The notes beneath the pieces are model-generated. The model had not been told where the DNA came from, did no database searches, and was given only the letters and a program-made list of their open reading frames with translations. Positions 11,338 through 22,546 of a stretch of 64,000 nucleotides of DNA are shown here, piece by piece (the stretch's first letter is position 1; each line of letters opens with the position of its first letter). Origin of the DNA: Pyrus communis (taxonomy: Eukaryota > Streptophyta > Magnoliopsida > Rosales > Rosaceae); the NCBI RefSeq assembly GCF_963583255.1, contig NC_084806.1:12178817-12242816 (forward strand), read 5' to 3'. The position numbers were made by a program, and so were the translations under genes.

Positions 11338-13490
11338 ACCTTTTGATCTGTATACTAGATGAATATTTTCGAAGTAATTATAGTGTGACATCGTACAATG
11401 GGAGTGAAAGACTACCAAATAGGTTTTTTGTAATTCTCATGTTCTTTTCCATAATCTTGTACCTAAGTGATGGTGCAGACTGCACTATCTTAGTAATGTG
11501 CATTAGTTGTGCAGCTGTAAACATATGCTTCCCTGAAATCAAGAACTCGTGAAACTTACTGGTTGTGCCTCTCTCGAACTCAAATTATTGTTTTTCCATC
11601 AATATCTATTATATAACTTTGAAGCCAAATGTAACTGTGAATCAAAGCTAGAAACAACCCAAAGATGAACACTATTAACCAGCTATGGCATTTGCCAGAC
11701 GCAAACACTGTCACTAATTTGCCAACAGAAGACTCAAAAAAGTAACTTATGAAAGTTCAGATGCAGGTCCAGCTTTTCAATAAAACGAGCAAATATTAGT
11801 GTGATAAGCAACCATGAGAAGATAAAAGACAATGTTGCTATCTTGAAAAGAAAAAATTCACCCACCATGTCATTGAAAATCCAATTACTTGCTCTAATAG
11901 TCATTTTTGAACTCCCCAATTCCCATCTTTTACATTACACTTATCTGTATATATGTCTCTTCTTTTTCACTCACTCACAGTTCCCTTTCTTCCAAGGTTT
12001 TTGTCGAAAATCCCACACGAAAAATTGAAATCAATAAATTACAATATATAACATATATGGTTTCATTTCTAATTATCCTGAGATCTTTTATGGTAAAACC
12101 TTACTCACGTTGGGCTAAGAGGTGGTTAGTTTGAGCAATATTGGTGTTCCACGGTTGGCCCATCTCTGTGGAATTTGACAGTTTATACCAAGAAAACCTA
12201 TCAAAACCCATATTCCATGTAACATGACAATAACAAATTTAGAACCACGAACCGGTACAAAATTCTGTATTAACATGGCTAAATAGAACATGGAAAATAT
12301 ATTTCAATGGGAAAAACGAAGGAAGAAGCAAACATGGGTTGTTTCTAATACACTTTTAAACGCATGGAGAAAAAAAGAAAAAGAGAGAGAGAGTGAGAGA
12401 GTGAGAGAGAAGACTTACTCCATATACAATGGGAACTGGAAAAGATTGAAGCTGTTCATCGCTTGAGGGCTTGGACTTGGAGCAGAAAACCACAACCGGT
12501 CGCATTTGCAGTATTCTACTTCCAAATTAACAATGATTCTCCCCTGTTTCATGCCACTCATCCATTCGTTGCATGTGCAACGTGTAATGCTTGACTTATC
12601 GTGGATTATTTTAGTTAACTATATTTCACACCTTTCATGTATAGGGTGGTTTCCAAAATTGGCCACGAAGTTTCGATTTTATCATTTTAATCACAAGGTA
12701 TTGAAGTTATATCAAGTTACGCTTTTGATTGAGATTGATTTTTCATCCTTCATTAAATTGATGAAATAGTGAGAATGAGACCTTTATATAGGCTAACAAG
12801 TAAACTTCATTTGTACCATTAACAAAAAATAAAAAAAACTAATCAATTTAATGAAGGATTATATGTTAAAAAAATAGGTATATGTTATAAAAAAGGTATA
12901 TATTGAAACATTTTCAAAATGGTGCAATGTGACAAAACTTACATCTCATGGCCCATTTTGAAAATCAACTCAAACTTGAAGAGTGTTAGTGTTAGTAACA
13001 ATTTGGGACTCGTATTCAAAATTAACACTTGTATTAAAAAATGATAAATTAGGTTTTCATCCCTTATTTTCTTTTCTTATTAATTGAAACCTTATTCCAC
13101 TTTTTTTTTTTTTTTATCAAGGTCATTGACTTTTATCCACCTCGTTGAGTGTTTTAAGTACTCAAGTAGATGGTGCATCAGATCTTCATGGATGAAGTAG
13201 AAGTAGTTGATAGAGTCGTCTCCTCTAGTCGGCACAAGTAGCAAACATAGCCTTTAGTGGAGAATGCATACAGGAGTAAGTCTCACCAAAACTTGGCTAT
13301 GGTAAAACTGAAAGCAACAAAACCCATAGTTTAAGAAGAAAATGTGAGTAAGTGCAACATGTTGGTACTTAACATCTTCAAGACGTAAGTAGAACGTGAA
13401 CAAGGATATGACCATCTTGATGTAGGTGCCTCGTCAAGTTAGAAATTTAGTGGAAAAAATGCTCCTGAACTAAGCAAAAAACAAAAAAAG
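11338..13490. other. Lipoxygenase 3' region and spacer
   Basis: The first ~250 bases are likely 3' UTR. Beyond that the sequence is AT-rich with a (GA)n run near 12378-12412. No gene recognised; the short open frames here have no family resemblance. Confidence 0.4.
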
Positions 13491-13501
13491 GTGTACATAA
13501 C

Positions 13502-13602
13502 ATTTTTTTTTTAATTAAGCAATGATGTCAAATCCACTTTAAGGTGTACATTACTTTTATTTTTATTTTTTTTAATTAAGCAATGATGTCAAATCCACTT
13601 TA
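13502..13602. repeat. Imperfect tandem duplication
   Basis: The block TTAATTAAGCAATGATGTCA followed by AATCCACTTTAA occurs twice in succession, starting near 13511 and 13571, separated by a T-rich stretch. Confidence 0.85.
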
Positions 13603-14967
13603 ACATTGCTATCCTGAAAAGACAATGTTGAGAATAAATTTATTAAACAAAGAAAAGAAAAATACAACAAAGAGCGAAAGGGCAAGAACCTTACCCCCCC
13701 ATAGAAAAATAAAGATCTTTTTTCAATACCACTTAACAGCGTAATTTATTTACGGAATGGAGATGCACTCAGACAGTTACTATCCACAAAGGCAGTAATT
13801 GCCTAGACAGTTATTGCATTACTTGGGTGGACTTGCGCTTAAGGGATAAGGCGTTCTTAGGCCTAAGGGACAATGACACCATGTAGAAAGAGACTTAGTT
13901 CTCATGGAAGACAACAATAAAGTTGGAAATGATATCATATTACTGCGAAATCACCAAGGAATTCAATTCATATTCTTATAATAGCTGACTGAATCTGAAA
14001 GCAAATCTTTCTTGTATATAATAAATTGTTTCCATACCAGAGGGTTTGAAGTCACTGTTACTGCCCGTACCATTGCTAGACTCTACAAATAGTGAGGATT
14101 TCATGCATTTGCACACAGCAATTTTTAATAACAATTTTAAGAAAGTAGTGAAAGTATTTAAGGCTTGCTCTTCACTCCACATCCCCAGTATTGCTGGCCT
14201 TGCATCCTTCGGTACAGGTAAACATTTGTTCAAGTGAAATAATGTACTTGCAAGGATTGATATTTTTATCTACTAAAATAAAAATTAATAGAGAAGGGAA
14301 GAGGAGATCACGTCATACTTCAGAAATAGTCTTCAACTTGCCCTGGGTTGTAACTTGAGCAATAATCTTGAGAGTACTTAAGCTTGGGCAAAAAGAAATC
14401 ACCTACTTGTTGAACCACCTATGAAAGCTATAAATATGTAATTAATTGGTCCAAGAAATTTCACGGAGACATATAAACAGAGAAAAATCATTGAATCTTA
14501 TATTACCTACAATGAACGGAGAAGCAATTTGGTATAAGAATCTCATTCCACAAAACTTCTTTAGTTTGGGCCTAAACAACTGAAAGCAAAACAATTCCCA
14601 AGATACATACTTTCATCCAAATCATCCATCGTCATTAACAAAACAACAACCTGTATCTTTCTTCAGTTAAGATAAAGCAAAAACTCAGATGACCCGAAAT
14701 CAAATGACTGTTCAACGCTGGCTGGACTGTTTTTAAGAAAAATGTCAATTTGGAACATGTTGAAACCAAATTTGGTACCAAAAGATTTCAAACCTGAATT
14801 GTTTGTCAATAGCAGCTTTCATCGCCATGAACCTGAAGCATTATAATAAAACACAACTTATTAACTATTTGGTATTGGCTTGTAGAAAGTTAATAACTTT
14901 TCGCAACATTTCAAAACTGAAAATTGTAGTACCTTTCAGATATGGGAATCATGGATTTCTTCCCTCT
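13603..14967. other. Spacer, possibly with decayed exons
   Basis: An open frame at 14046-14237 (+) and its complement are unrecognised. On the minus strand 14792-14838 reads like a short exon (FRFMAMKAAIDKQ) but there is no family I can name. I treat this as non-coding or degenerate. Confidence 0.3.
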
Positions 14968-15139
14968 TTCTTCTTCATATGCATCCAACACCATTGCAAA
15001 CTCTCTAATTATTCTCTTATCCTCACTTTTTGCAATCTAAACTCAATAAACTATTTCTTCTTCATACGTATCCAACACCATTGCATACTCTCTAATTATT
15101 CTCTTATCCTCGCTTTCTGCAATCTAAACTCGATAAATC
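14968..15139. repeat. 86-bp tandem duplication, coding-like on the minus strand
   Basis: Two copies of 86 bp (14968-15053 and 15054-15139) differ at several positions. On the minus strand both encode a charged stretch (SEDKRIIREFAMVLDAYEEE and SEDKRIIREYAMVLDTYEEE) with mostly conservative changes. No start, flanking exon or family could be assigned. Confidence 0.8.
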
Positions 15140-15704
15140 CCAATGCTAAAAAAGCATGCCAAAATAACATGAAAAAAGTCAGTAAAAAAGCTTCCACTGC
15201 AATGTATTGCCAATTAAATTTTACCAATTGGCTAAATATACATATAGGGTTCTAAGTTCTAACTGCCAAGGAAGCGCGAGGTCTGAAATGGGATTTACGG
15301 AAGTTACACTGTTTGAGGGAAACTGTTTTGTATGAAATGTGGTGCAATTTTCTAGGACCTTTTCCCACGTTTGAATATTTTTTTTATTTACACAAATGCC
15401 CATGGAACATTTAGATTCATAATTTACTTTAGTTATAACTTTTGTTGTTTTAGGGGCTTTAATGTCTACTTCCTTTTTGTGAAGCTTTGAGACACCAAAA
15501 AAACTTACTTTTGGCTTTCTAATATGTACTAGCCTTCCTGCACGCGATGCTGTGCATGCAAAAGGCTTTTTCTTTTTCTTTTTATTACAGGCGCTACGCA
15601 CTCCTTAAATTGTTTTCATGTGTTTAAAAATATAGAACATAATCTTTACTAAACAACTTATTGTATGATGATTGGATGCATTAATGGCAACGTTACATAA
15701 TAAG
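15140..15704. mobile_element. Repeat-rich spacer with a possible Helitron 3' end
   Basis: On the minus strand the sequence ending at 15529 reads TGCAC-loop-GTGCA, then AGGAAGG and CTAG followed by T. A short GC-rich hairpin a few nucleotides before CTAG|T is the plant Helitron 3' hallmark. The neighbouring block 15430-15525 (GTGAAGCTTTGAGACACC, CTTTCTAATAT) recurs at 19880-19970. No Helitron coding sequence or 5' partner was identified, so this is tentative. Confidence 0.35.
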
Positions 15705-18700
15705 TCACACACCCTGACCCAGGATGTCCACTTGGACTTCGAATCGAGCTGTGTTGGCCGACACCATGAAGGTGACAAAGCCATAATGTGTAGTGATGTG
15801 GAAAATGTGAATAAATTTAAACCTAAAGTGCCTAAATGTAAAAGTGCGCATGTGAGCGGGAATAAACCCATTTCACACATGATGTTAGAGCATAAGTAAA
15901 GTACAGTGAAGGTAAAAGAGGAATTATACCGTTAATAGTATTCCCACAACAACATTTTGTCAGAAATCCTCAGCGACACGAAAGCTCAGCCACTAAAACC
16001 TGGAGGGACGAAAAATAAGGGTGAGTAGGCCTAAAAATAAAGTTTTGTAAAAACCTTTTCGAAAGCATAATAAACGCTCACTGTAAAACAAGTATAGTTT
16101 CCAAAATATACATACTACATATGGTATAAAAATGCTTACCGTAGCCTGCAATATCTCAAGAATTCAATACGACACAATATTTCGTAAGTCGACACAATAT
16201 TTCGTAAGTAAACACATGACGTTCGTAATCACATAATCTCGCATAAGCAAACATATCATATCGAATGCTCATCAACACATGCTGACACATAAGTTTATGC
16301 AAAGATATTCTGACATGAACATGACTGGGTGTAACAATGATATACGTTCTAGTACTAAAGTCAAGACTGGCACTAGGGGCAGCACGTACGAGTCCTAATT
16401 GCCTATAGCAATCTAGGACAGGACTGACACCTACAATGGATCCAAAGTGAGCGTACGGTGCCATGTGCACATACACGTGAAAGACTAGCCTTGGGTGGAG
16501 CGAGTACTAATACCGGTGCATCAAACGATGAGCAGATAACATAAATATAGTCATGCCACAATGATTCAATAATTCACATCGGCCTAATAGTAATAAATAA
16601 AATATTAATCAAGGCCGTAATTAAAATCCTATAAAAGTATGCATACATGTGCATCCCGTAGGATTTATGATAATTTCGTAATTTTCGTTATTTCGCTAAT
16701 TCTTATAAACATTAGTCTAATCTAAGCATACGTAGAGAATTCTTTTTCATATGCATAAATGAAAAGTAAATAAATATATAATATTTAAAGGCAAAGACCC
16801 AATCACAATTACTTGCGATGTCACATCCGTCCAACCTAGGAAGCCGGAGTCTTTGATACTAATCACACCTAAACATAATAATGGGACTCATTAGTAAAAC
16901 TCCACTAAGATAATTAAATTTGGAAAAACAGGGTGCAGATTTGAAATCAAGGCGTTGAAATACGCTAAGAAGGGTTCCTCGATAAATTTTGTAAAAAGTC
17001 AACAGAAAGTCAACTGAGACACCCATGTGGTCAACCACGTTAAAACTTTAGAATTTCACTGAATGGATGTCAGAAGTGGACTCAAGATGTTGAAATTAGC
17101 CTAGAAGGGTTTCCGAGAAATTTTAGAAAATGTCAACATAAAGAATATTCCAGGAATATTCTAAGCCCATTTCAGAACTAGGTTGGTTAGAATAATGACC
17201 CAAAGGTTTGGGCCGAGCTTGGATCAGGTTTTGGGCTTAAGGCCCTTTTTTTTTTACATCGGGTTGGGTTGATCCGTGGGCTTGCGGGTTGACCGGTTTT
17301 CTAAGAAGAAGAACACCGGAATCGCAAGTGAGAATAGCCGGAAAACTTTAAAAGGCTATAACGGTTTCAATTCTAAACCAAATTCAAAAATTCAAAGGCC
17401 AAAGTAAGGCTTAGGAGTTAAGGAATTGAAATATACCAAAGTGAGGTCGAACCGAGGTCGGGATCGGCTGGAAAAAGCCTGCAAAGGGCCAGGTTTCTTG
17501 TTGAAAATCTGGGGAGTGTTTCCCCTAGTGGTATTTATCCCCAAACCCTACAACAAAGGCCTAAAACCTTAAAATCTTTCACAAGCGATGAAAATGGCGA
17601 GAAATGGGGTTTCCCGAGGCCTACCTTGGTCGGAAAATAGTGAAGTATCGCCGGACGAGATGATGAACAGTGGGCAAAGCCACTGTGCAGCCACATCTCG
17701 AACCAGGGTGCACTGAACTGACTGGATGACGGCGATGGTGATCTTTCTTCGAGGTTTGTGGCCTGGTTCCAATGGTTTCAACGAAAAATGGCGATGCTCC
17801 GTCATGGTATTGTCTGCATGATTGCAGAGATGAGGAGGACGAGAGAGAGAGAGAGAGAGAGGTGAGGGTTAAGGGACAGGAAATCATGACAGTTGGCGAT
17901 GGTTCATGACTAGCCTAGGTTTGTGGTAGTGGTGTTCGCCGAAACGGCGAGGGTGGTATTTACGGTTTCTTTGCACTTGCAGAGAGAGACACGAGACAGA
18001 GCTGAGAGATGAGAGGGAGTGAAATGAGGGAAAGGGATGAGGTGGCAGCAAATGAGTGGAGAGTAGGAAAAAAATGGGATTTCTGGTGATTGGGAGACAC
18101 AGGAGAGAGGGAAAGAGTGGGGTGTGGGGGCCACGTGGCTTACAGCTCAAAGTCACTGTTGAACCATATATTTTCACAAAGTAAAAATAAATAAATAAAA
18201 ATACATAAAGAACTACGAGTTACTTGATCCCTCAACGAGAGTACGTAGGCAATCTAAGACTTGACCTAGGTGTAGTTGCAAAATCAAACACCCAAATCCC
18301 CAAGTTACAATTTATTCATATTGGAATCAAAGGGTTTTTCCTTTTTAACGAAGGATTGTAATTAATAGATGCATAGTCTAGAATGAGTTGAACTCAAATT
18401 AATAAAACCCTCTTCAGAAAAATAAACGAGGGTGAAATCGTGTCGAGTGAATTATTTGTTTACATATTATTACAATTTTTGCTCAACAGTCACCAATGAA
18501 AATACAGAAAAATATCTCTTGTAACATGAATTTACCAAAATGCCCATCATGCTCCATAATTTGTAAAATCTTTGTCGTAACTCCAAATTTAGTTCCGCTT
18601 GCGCCTATGCATTTGTACTGTTGAGTACTTCGAGAATACGATAAAATAATAGTCCATACGCGTTACGAAATGACGGTCAACGAAAGTCAATGATCTCGCC

Positions 18701-18771
18701 TCTAGGGATATTTTCGTCAAATCACTCTTTTAAAATTTATAAAATAGTAAAATTAAAAACGGGTTGTCACA
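15705..18771 (-). mobile_element. Large solo-LTR-like or non-autonomous LTR element (~3.07 kb)
   Basis: On the minus strand the unit begins TGTGACAACCCG (18771) and ends GGGTCAGGGTGTGTGA (15705), flanked by ATAAG at 15700-15704 and 18772-18776. The direct repeat can be read as long as AATAAGTCA (15699-15707 and 18771-18779), so the boundary is ambiguous by a few bases. The interior is non-coding: no gag, protease, RT or integrase frame, and GA-rich and C-rich stretches around 17830-18130. A 5-bp duplication and TG start fit an LTR; the 3' GA instead of CA is atypical. A short repeat (CGACACAATATTTCGTAAGT) is duplicated at about 16169-16208. Confidence 0.55.
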
Positions 18772-20094
18772 ATAAGTCATATAGGAAGGTGTTTTATGTT
18801 GGCCAGAGGTTAAAACGGAAGAGTAGATTTTGTTTCAAGCCGCAACGTGCAGTTGTAGACTTGTAGTGGTGTTTGCATGGTGAGTTGCTATATTTCTGAG
18901 TCCTTTACTTCCTGCAAGCCCAAACAAAAGTGGACCAAAAAAAAAAAAAAAAACAGAAATACAAAACAATATTAAATTCTAATAAGATATTAGAATTTAT
19001 TGAATAATGTTATGTTGAGGGAAACTCTTAAATTAAATGTCGAATGCCCTCTTCATTTAAATTGTTTTCATCCTCACAATATATGAAATTAGAACTGCAA
19101 GAAAACAACCTACTCATATATTAACCACCAATTTGAAGATGCTAAAAGAACAAAAATTTGATGTTAAAAACATGAATTAGAAGAAAAATGCGAATAAAAA
19201 CATAAATCGGCACTAATATCCACCCTCCAAACCTTCATCTCTACAAATCAGACACCCAATTTCACCATAAACCGCCAAGTCTCGGGTTTTGCAGTCGGTG
19301 GCCGGGACCTTATCAGAGACATTTTGCAATTATAGCCTGCTCCAATGGATAATGGCATTACAAACACCAGGTTATAGTTCATCTCCATGTCATCATAGTT
19401 CTTTAACCTTAATTTAGTTTTGAGTGAAAATATTACCATAATTTTTTTTTTCAAAAATACTAAAAAACAGTTAAATTAATAGTGCCCTATAAGTTATAGC
19501 GCTTACTTCATGAATCGTGCAATGCCACACCATCAAATTAACCATTTCATTTGGTAAAGTCTCCGGCTTCGCAACAAAACCCTACAAACACAAAAATTAT
19601 AACTGTGATTCACATAGAAAGATGGGTGGGTGTATAGACGTGAGGGTGGTTCTTATAAATGCCCATTGATCAACAAACCACTTTTGCAATTGAGGTTGAT
19701 CAATTACGTGGGCAGAACGTGGGATGAGAATGTGCATGTCTCTATTATTTATTTTCTTTATTTGTTTTGAAATTATTCGATCTCTTTTCCAATAATTTTA
19801 TTTTTGTTTTAGTTTTTTTGTATCTATTTTTTTATGACAAAATTATCCCTGCGAATTTTGTTCTATTATTTTCAGTAAGGTTTGAATTTTTTTGTTTTAG
19901 GGACTTTTATGTCCAGTTTTTTTTGTGAAGCCTTGGAACACCAAAACTCAATTCTGACTTTCTAATATTAGAGATATGTATGTACATAGGTATGCTTATA
20001 TTTGAGCATATTAGTCATATGATTTGGTCGTAAATATGTCAGACCGTGGAGCAATGATCTTTTTGGGTAAATTAATTAGAACTTTTATTCTTAA
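18772..20094. other. Spacer with dispersed repeat
   Basis: No gene recognised. The block near 19880-19975 (GTGAAGCCTTGGAACACC, CTTTCTAATATTAGAGATA) is a second copy of the repeat at 15430-15525. Read on the minus strand it begins TATCTCTAATATTAGAAAG, compatible with a Helitron 5' TC end, but unproven. Confidence 0.35.
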
Positions 20095-20268
20095 TTTTTT
20101 TTTTTTTTTTGAACAACGATATAATCTACACTAAAGGGGGTGGCCCAGTGGACTTTGCTTCACAATGGGGCTAGCAATAATTTGGTTCAAATTTGTCTTT
20201 GACGAGAATCGAACCTAAAACCTCTCACTTACAAGTGAAGCGAAATACCACTACGCCGAGTACTAAAT
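20095..20268 (-). mobile_element. tRNA-derived SINE
   Basis: On the minus strand: ATTTAGTACTCGGCGTAGTG (tRNA-like head with A-box GGCGTAGTGG), CACTTGTAAGTGAGAGG, a good B box GGTTCGATTCTCG near 20208, then the GCCCCATTGTGAAGC and GTAGATTATATCGTTG modules and a poly-A tail (the T run at 20095-20111). The B box is intact, unlike the related copy at 3112-3292. Family assignment beyond plant tRNA-SINE is not possible from sequence alone. Confidence 0.75.
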
Positions 20269-21060
20269 GCCCAATTCACGAATTTTTTGTTAGCAACAAA
20301 ACTCCAATTTTTAGGGACCAATGCTCACTTATCTGGATGATTAATTTGTCAATTTTTAGGGATAAAATCTATTAAACAGAAGTAATCCAGGTGTCCTTTT
20401 CCAAGTATAAATAATATGCAAGGTGTGGACGCAAGTGATAACAGTTCAGCTCTGGACTAGAGATATAGTGTTCGATTTCATTCTCCCCCAATATAACATG
20501 TTAGTTGGTTTAATTGTAGAACATAATTGAAACTTGATTGGCTGAGATAGCCTTCATCTTATGTTAAACCAATTACGCTAGTAACATGGATTGACAATTT
20601 GACGCACTCTAGCTTAGATTTTGTGTTACATGTACATGAGATTTTTTATTTTTTTTCATCTTAAATCCTTTATTAGTTAAGGCGTCCCTAAAGCAAAAAG
20701 AAGGCAAAAAGAAGGCAAAGAGTAGAGAAAAAGCGCTTTGGCCCTCAAATTCAAAGGCAGAAGAAGCTTGATTGCCTGCCTATAAAAACAGCAGTTTGAA
20801 AGATTAAACTATTGGAGAATCCACAAACTAATACTCACAACACGCAACAATATAACCTCATTTTAAACATGAAAATGATCACAGCTTAAATTGCTTTTAT
20901 TTCATCAACTAACTCTTCATCTAACATCTTTTTATTTCCAATATTCTAACAGATTTTTTTCCCCACATAAGAGTAAAAAGAAGGTAAAAAAATACAAGTT
21001 GACCAAACTAATTAAGATATGCAAAAAGAAGAAACAAAAGCAAAGATGAGCCCTGAGTCA
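20269..21060. other. Spacer upstream of psaD
   Basis: AT-rich, no gene recognised. A TATA-like CTATAAAAAC lies near 20780, about 475 bases before the psaD start codon, probably too far to serve it. Confidence 0.3.
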
Positions 21061-21255
21061 CAGGTAGGGCAACGTATCAGAATCACATGTGCTTATTGGC
21101 CGAACCCATATCACCTTATCCAAACCCAAATCCTCACCACCCATATCAAATCCCTACAAACTCCCAATCAAAATCTCCATAACCCCCGAAAAAATTATAC
21201 TACCGCACAACACAACACAAACCACCCACAACTATACCACTCTTTCTAGTCCCTC
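21061..21255 (+). promoter_or_regulatory. Proximal psaD promoter/5' UTR with I-box and CCAAT motifs
   Basis: An I-box (CCTTATC at 21114-21120, GATAAGG on the minus strand) and an inverted CCAAT (ATTGG at 21095-21099) lie 135-160 bases before the ATG, in C-rich leader-like sequence. I-boxes are common in light-regulated photosynthesis genes. No TATA box sits at the expected place. Tobacco psaD has been described as TATA-less, so this may be genuine. Transcription start is unknown. Confidence 0.4.
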
Positions 21256-21897
21256 ATGGCCATGGCAACACAAGCCAGCCTCTTCACCCCAACCCCCTCA
21301 GTCCCAAAGACCATCGCCGACCGTACAACCGCCCCATGGAAGCAATCAGTCTCCTCCTCCTTCATGGCCCCCAAGCCACTCAAGCTTTCCACCACAAGAA
21401 CAAGGAGGATTAATGCCTCCGCTGAAGAGAAAACCGTGACCCCCACGAAAGAGGAGGCTCCGGTAGGCTTCACCCCACCTGAGCTGGACCCAACAACTCC
21501 CTCGCCGATCTTTGGCGGCAGCACCGGCGGGCTGTTGAGGAAAGCGCAGGAGGAAGAGTTTTACGTGATCACATGGGAGTCACCAAAGGAGCAGATTTTT
21601 GAGATGCCGACCGGCGGAGCAGCCATCATGAGGGAGGGTCCTAACTTGTTGAAACTGGCTAGGAAAGAGCAGTGCTTGGCTCTTGGGACAAGGCTGAGGT
21701 CAAAGTACAAGATTAAGTACCAGTTTTACAGGGTTTTCCCTAACGGGGAGGTCCAATACTTGCACCCCAAGGATGGTGTGTACCCTGAGAAGGTGAACCC
21801 TGGGCGCCAAGGGGTTGGCCAGAACTTTAGGTCGATTGGGAAGAATGTCAACCCAATTGAGGTCAAGTTCACCGGCAAGCAAGTCTATGACATATGA
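21256..21897 (+). CDS. PSAD: Photosystem I reaction centre subunit II, chloroplast precursor
   Basis: A single uninterrupted 213-residue frame, intronless like other plant psaD genes. PsaD sits on the stromal face of photosystem I and docks ferredoxin. Residues 1 to about 53 are a Ser/Thr/Pro-rich chloroplast transit peptide ([15 protein letters not shown]...), with cleavage probably near [10 protein letters not shown]. Then comes the acidic/Pro-rich N-terminal arm. From about residue 72 ([20 protein letters not shown]) through [40 protein letters not shown] and [15 protein letters not shown] the conserved PsaD fold is complete. The basic Lys/Arg segment [17 protein letters not shown] is the region implicated in ferredoxin binding. 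A second ATG (Met3) follows the first by two codons; the first is used here. No defects seen. Confidence 0.97.
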   Translation: MAMATQASLFTPTPSVPKTIADRTTAPWKQSVSSSFMAPKPLKLSTTRTRRINASAEEKTVTPTKEEAPVGFTPPELDPTTPSPIFGGSTGGLLRKAQEEEFYVITWESPKEQIFEMPTGGAAIMREGPNLLKLARKEQCLALGTRLRSKYKIKYQFYRVFPNGEVQYLHPKDGVYPEKVNPGRQGVGQNFRSIGKNVNPIEVKFTGKQVYDI

Positions 21898-22092
21898 TCA
21901 TGATATTGATTTGTGTAATTTGCAATGTATTTAAGATCATGATGATGACTATGTGAGTATAATTTGTGCTTCTTGTAATTTGATTTCATTAAAATGCAGC
22001 TTCAGTGACATGATTTGGGTCAATATGTTTTCTATTTTAATTTATATATGTTAAATATTTCCATAGATTATTAGACTGTAGTTGAAGCAAAA

Positions 22093-22534
22093 TGTTGGTA
22101 TTTGACAGTTTACTAACTCAATACCAAAATATGTGGGTGATAAGTTTACAAACTCTATCACACCTCTTTCACTTTGCACTCTCAAATAAAATTGGACAAA
22201 GAAAGAAATAGAGAAAGGAGGGAAGCAACAAGCTTTGGCAAAACACTTGGACTTTGATATATGAAAAGGTTTACAAATTGTTGGAATAAGAAAGCTTACA
22301 AGCTTCTTCACAATTGGAAGTGGGATTTGGATGGGATGATTTACAATGCTTGAGAACTTGGGTATTTATAGCAAACCAAATGATTAAACTAAGATTATTT
22401 ATTACCACACAAAACACATTAATTGCACCTAATAATTTTTATTCAACCATACCTAACATTGCCTAACTTTCAATGCCTAACTTTGACATTGATTTTCAAC
22501 AATAACAACCTTGTTTTGATTTGAATTTCCAACA
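22093..22534 (-). repeat. 3' LTR of copia element 1
   Basis: 442 bp, TG...CA, near-identical to 26614-27055. The LTR pair is equal in length. Confidence 0.95.
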
Positions 22535-22546
22535 CACCTCCTCAAA

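Noticed and set aside
17569..18177. Several minus-strand frames in the ~3 kb repeat
   Set aside because: Low-complexity Ser/Pro/Leu peptides from GA-rich DNA, mutually overlapping; no gag or pol motif.
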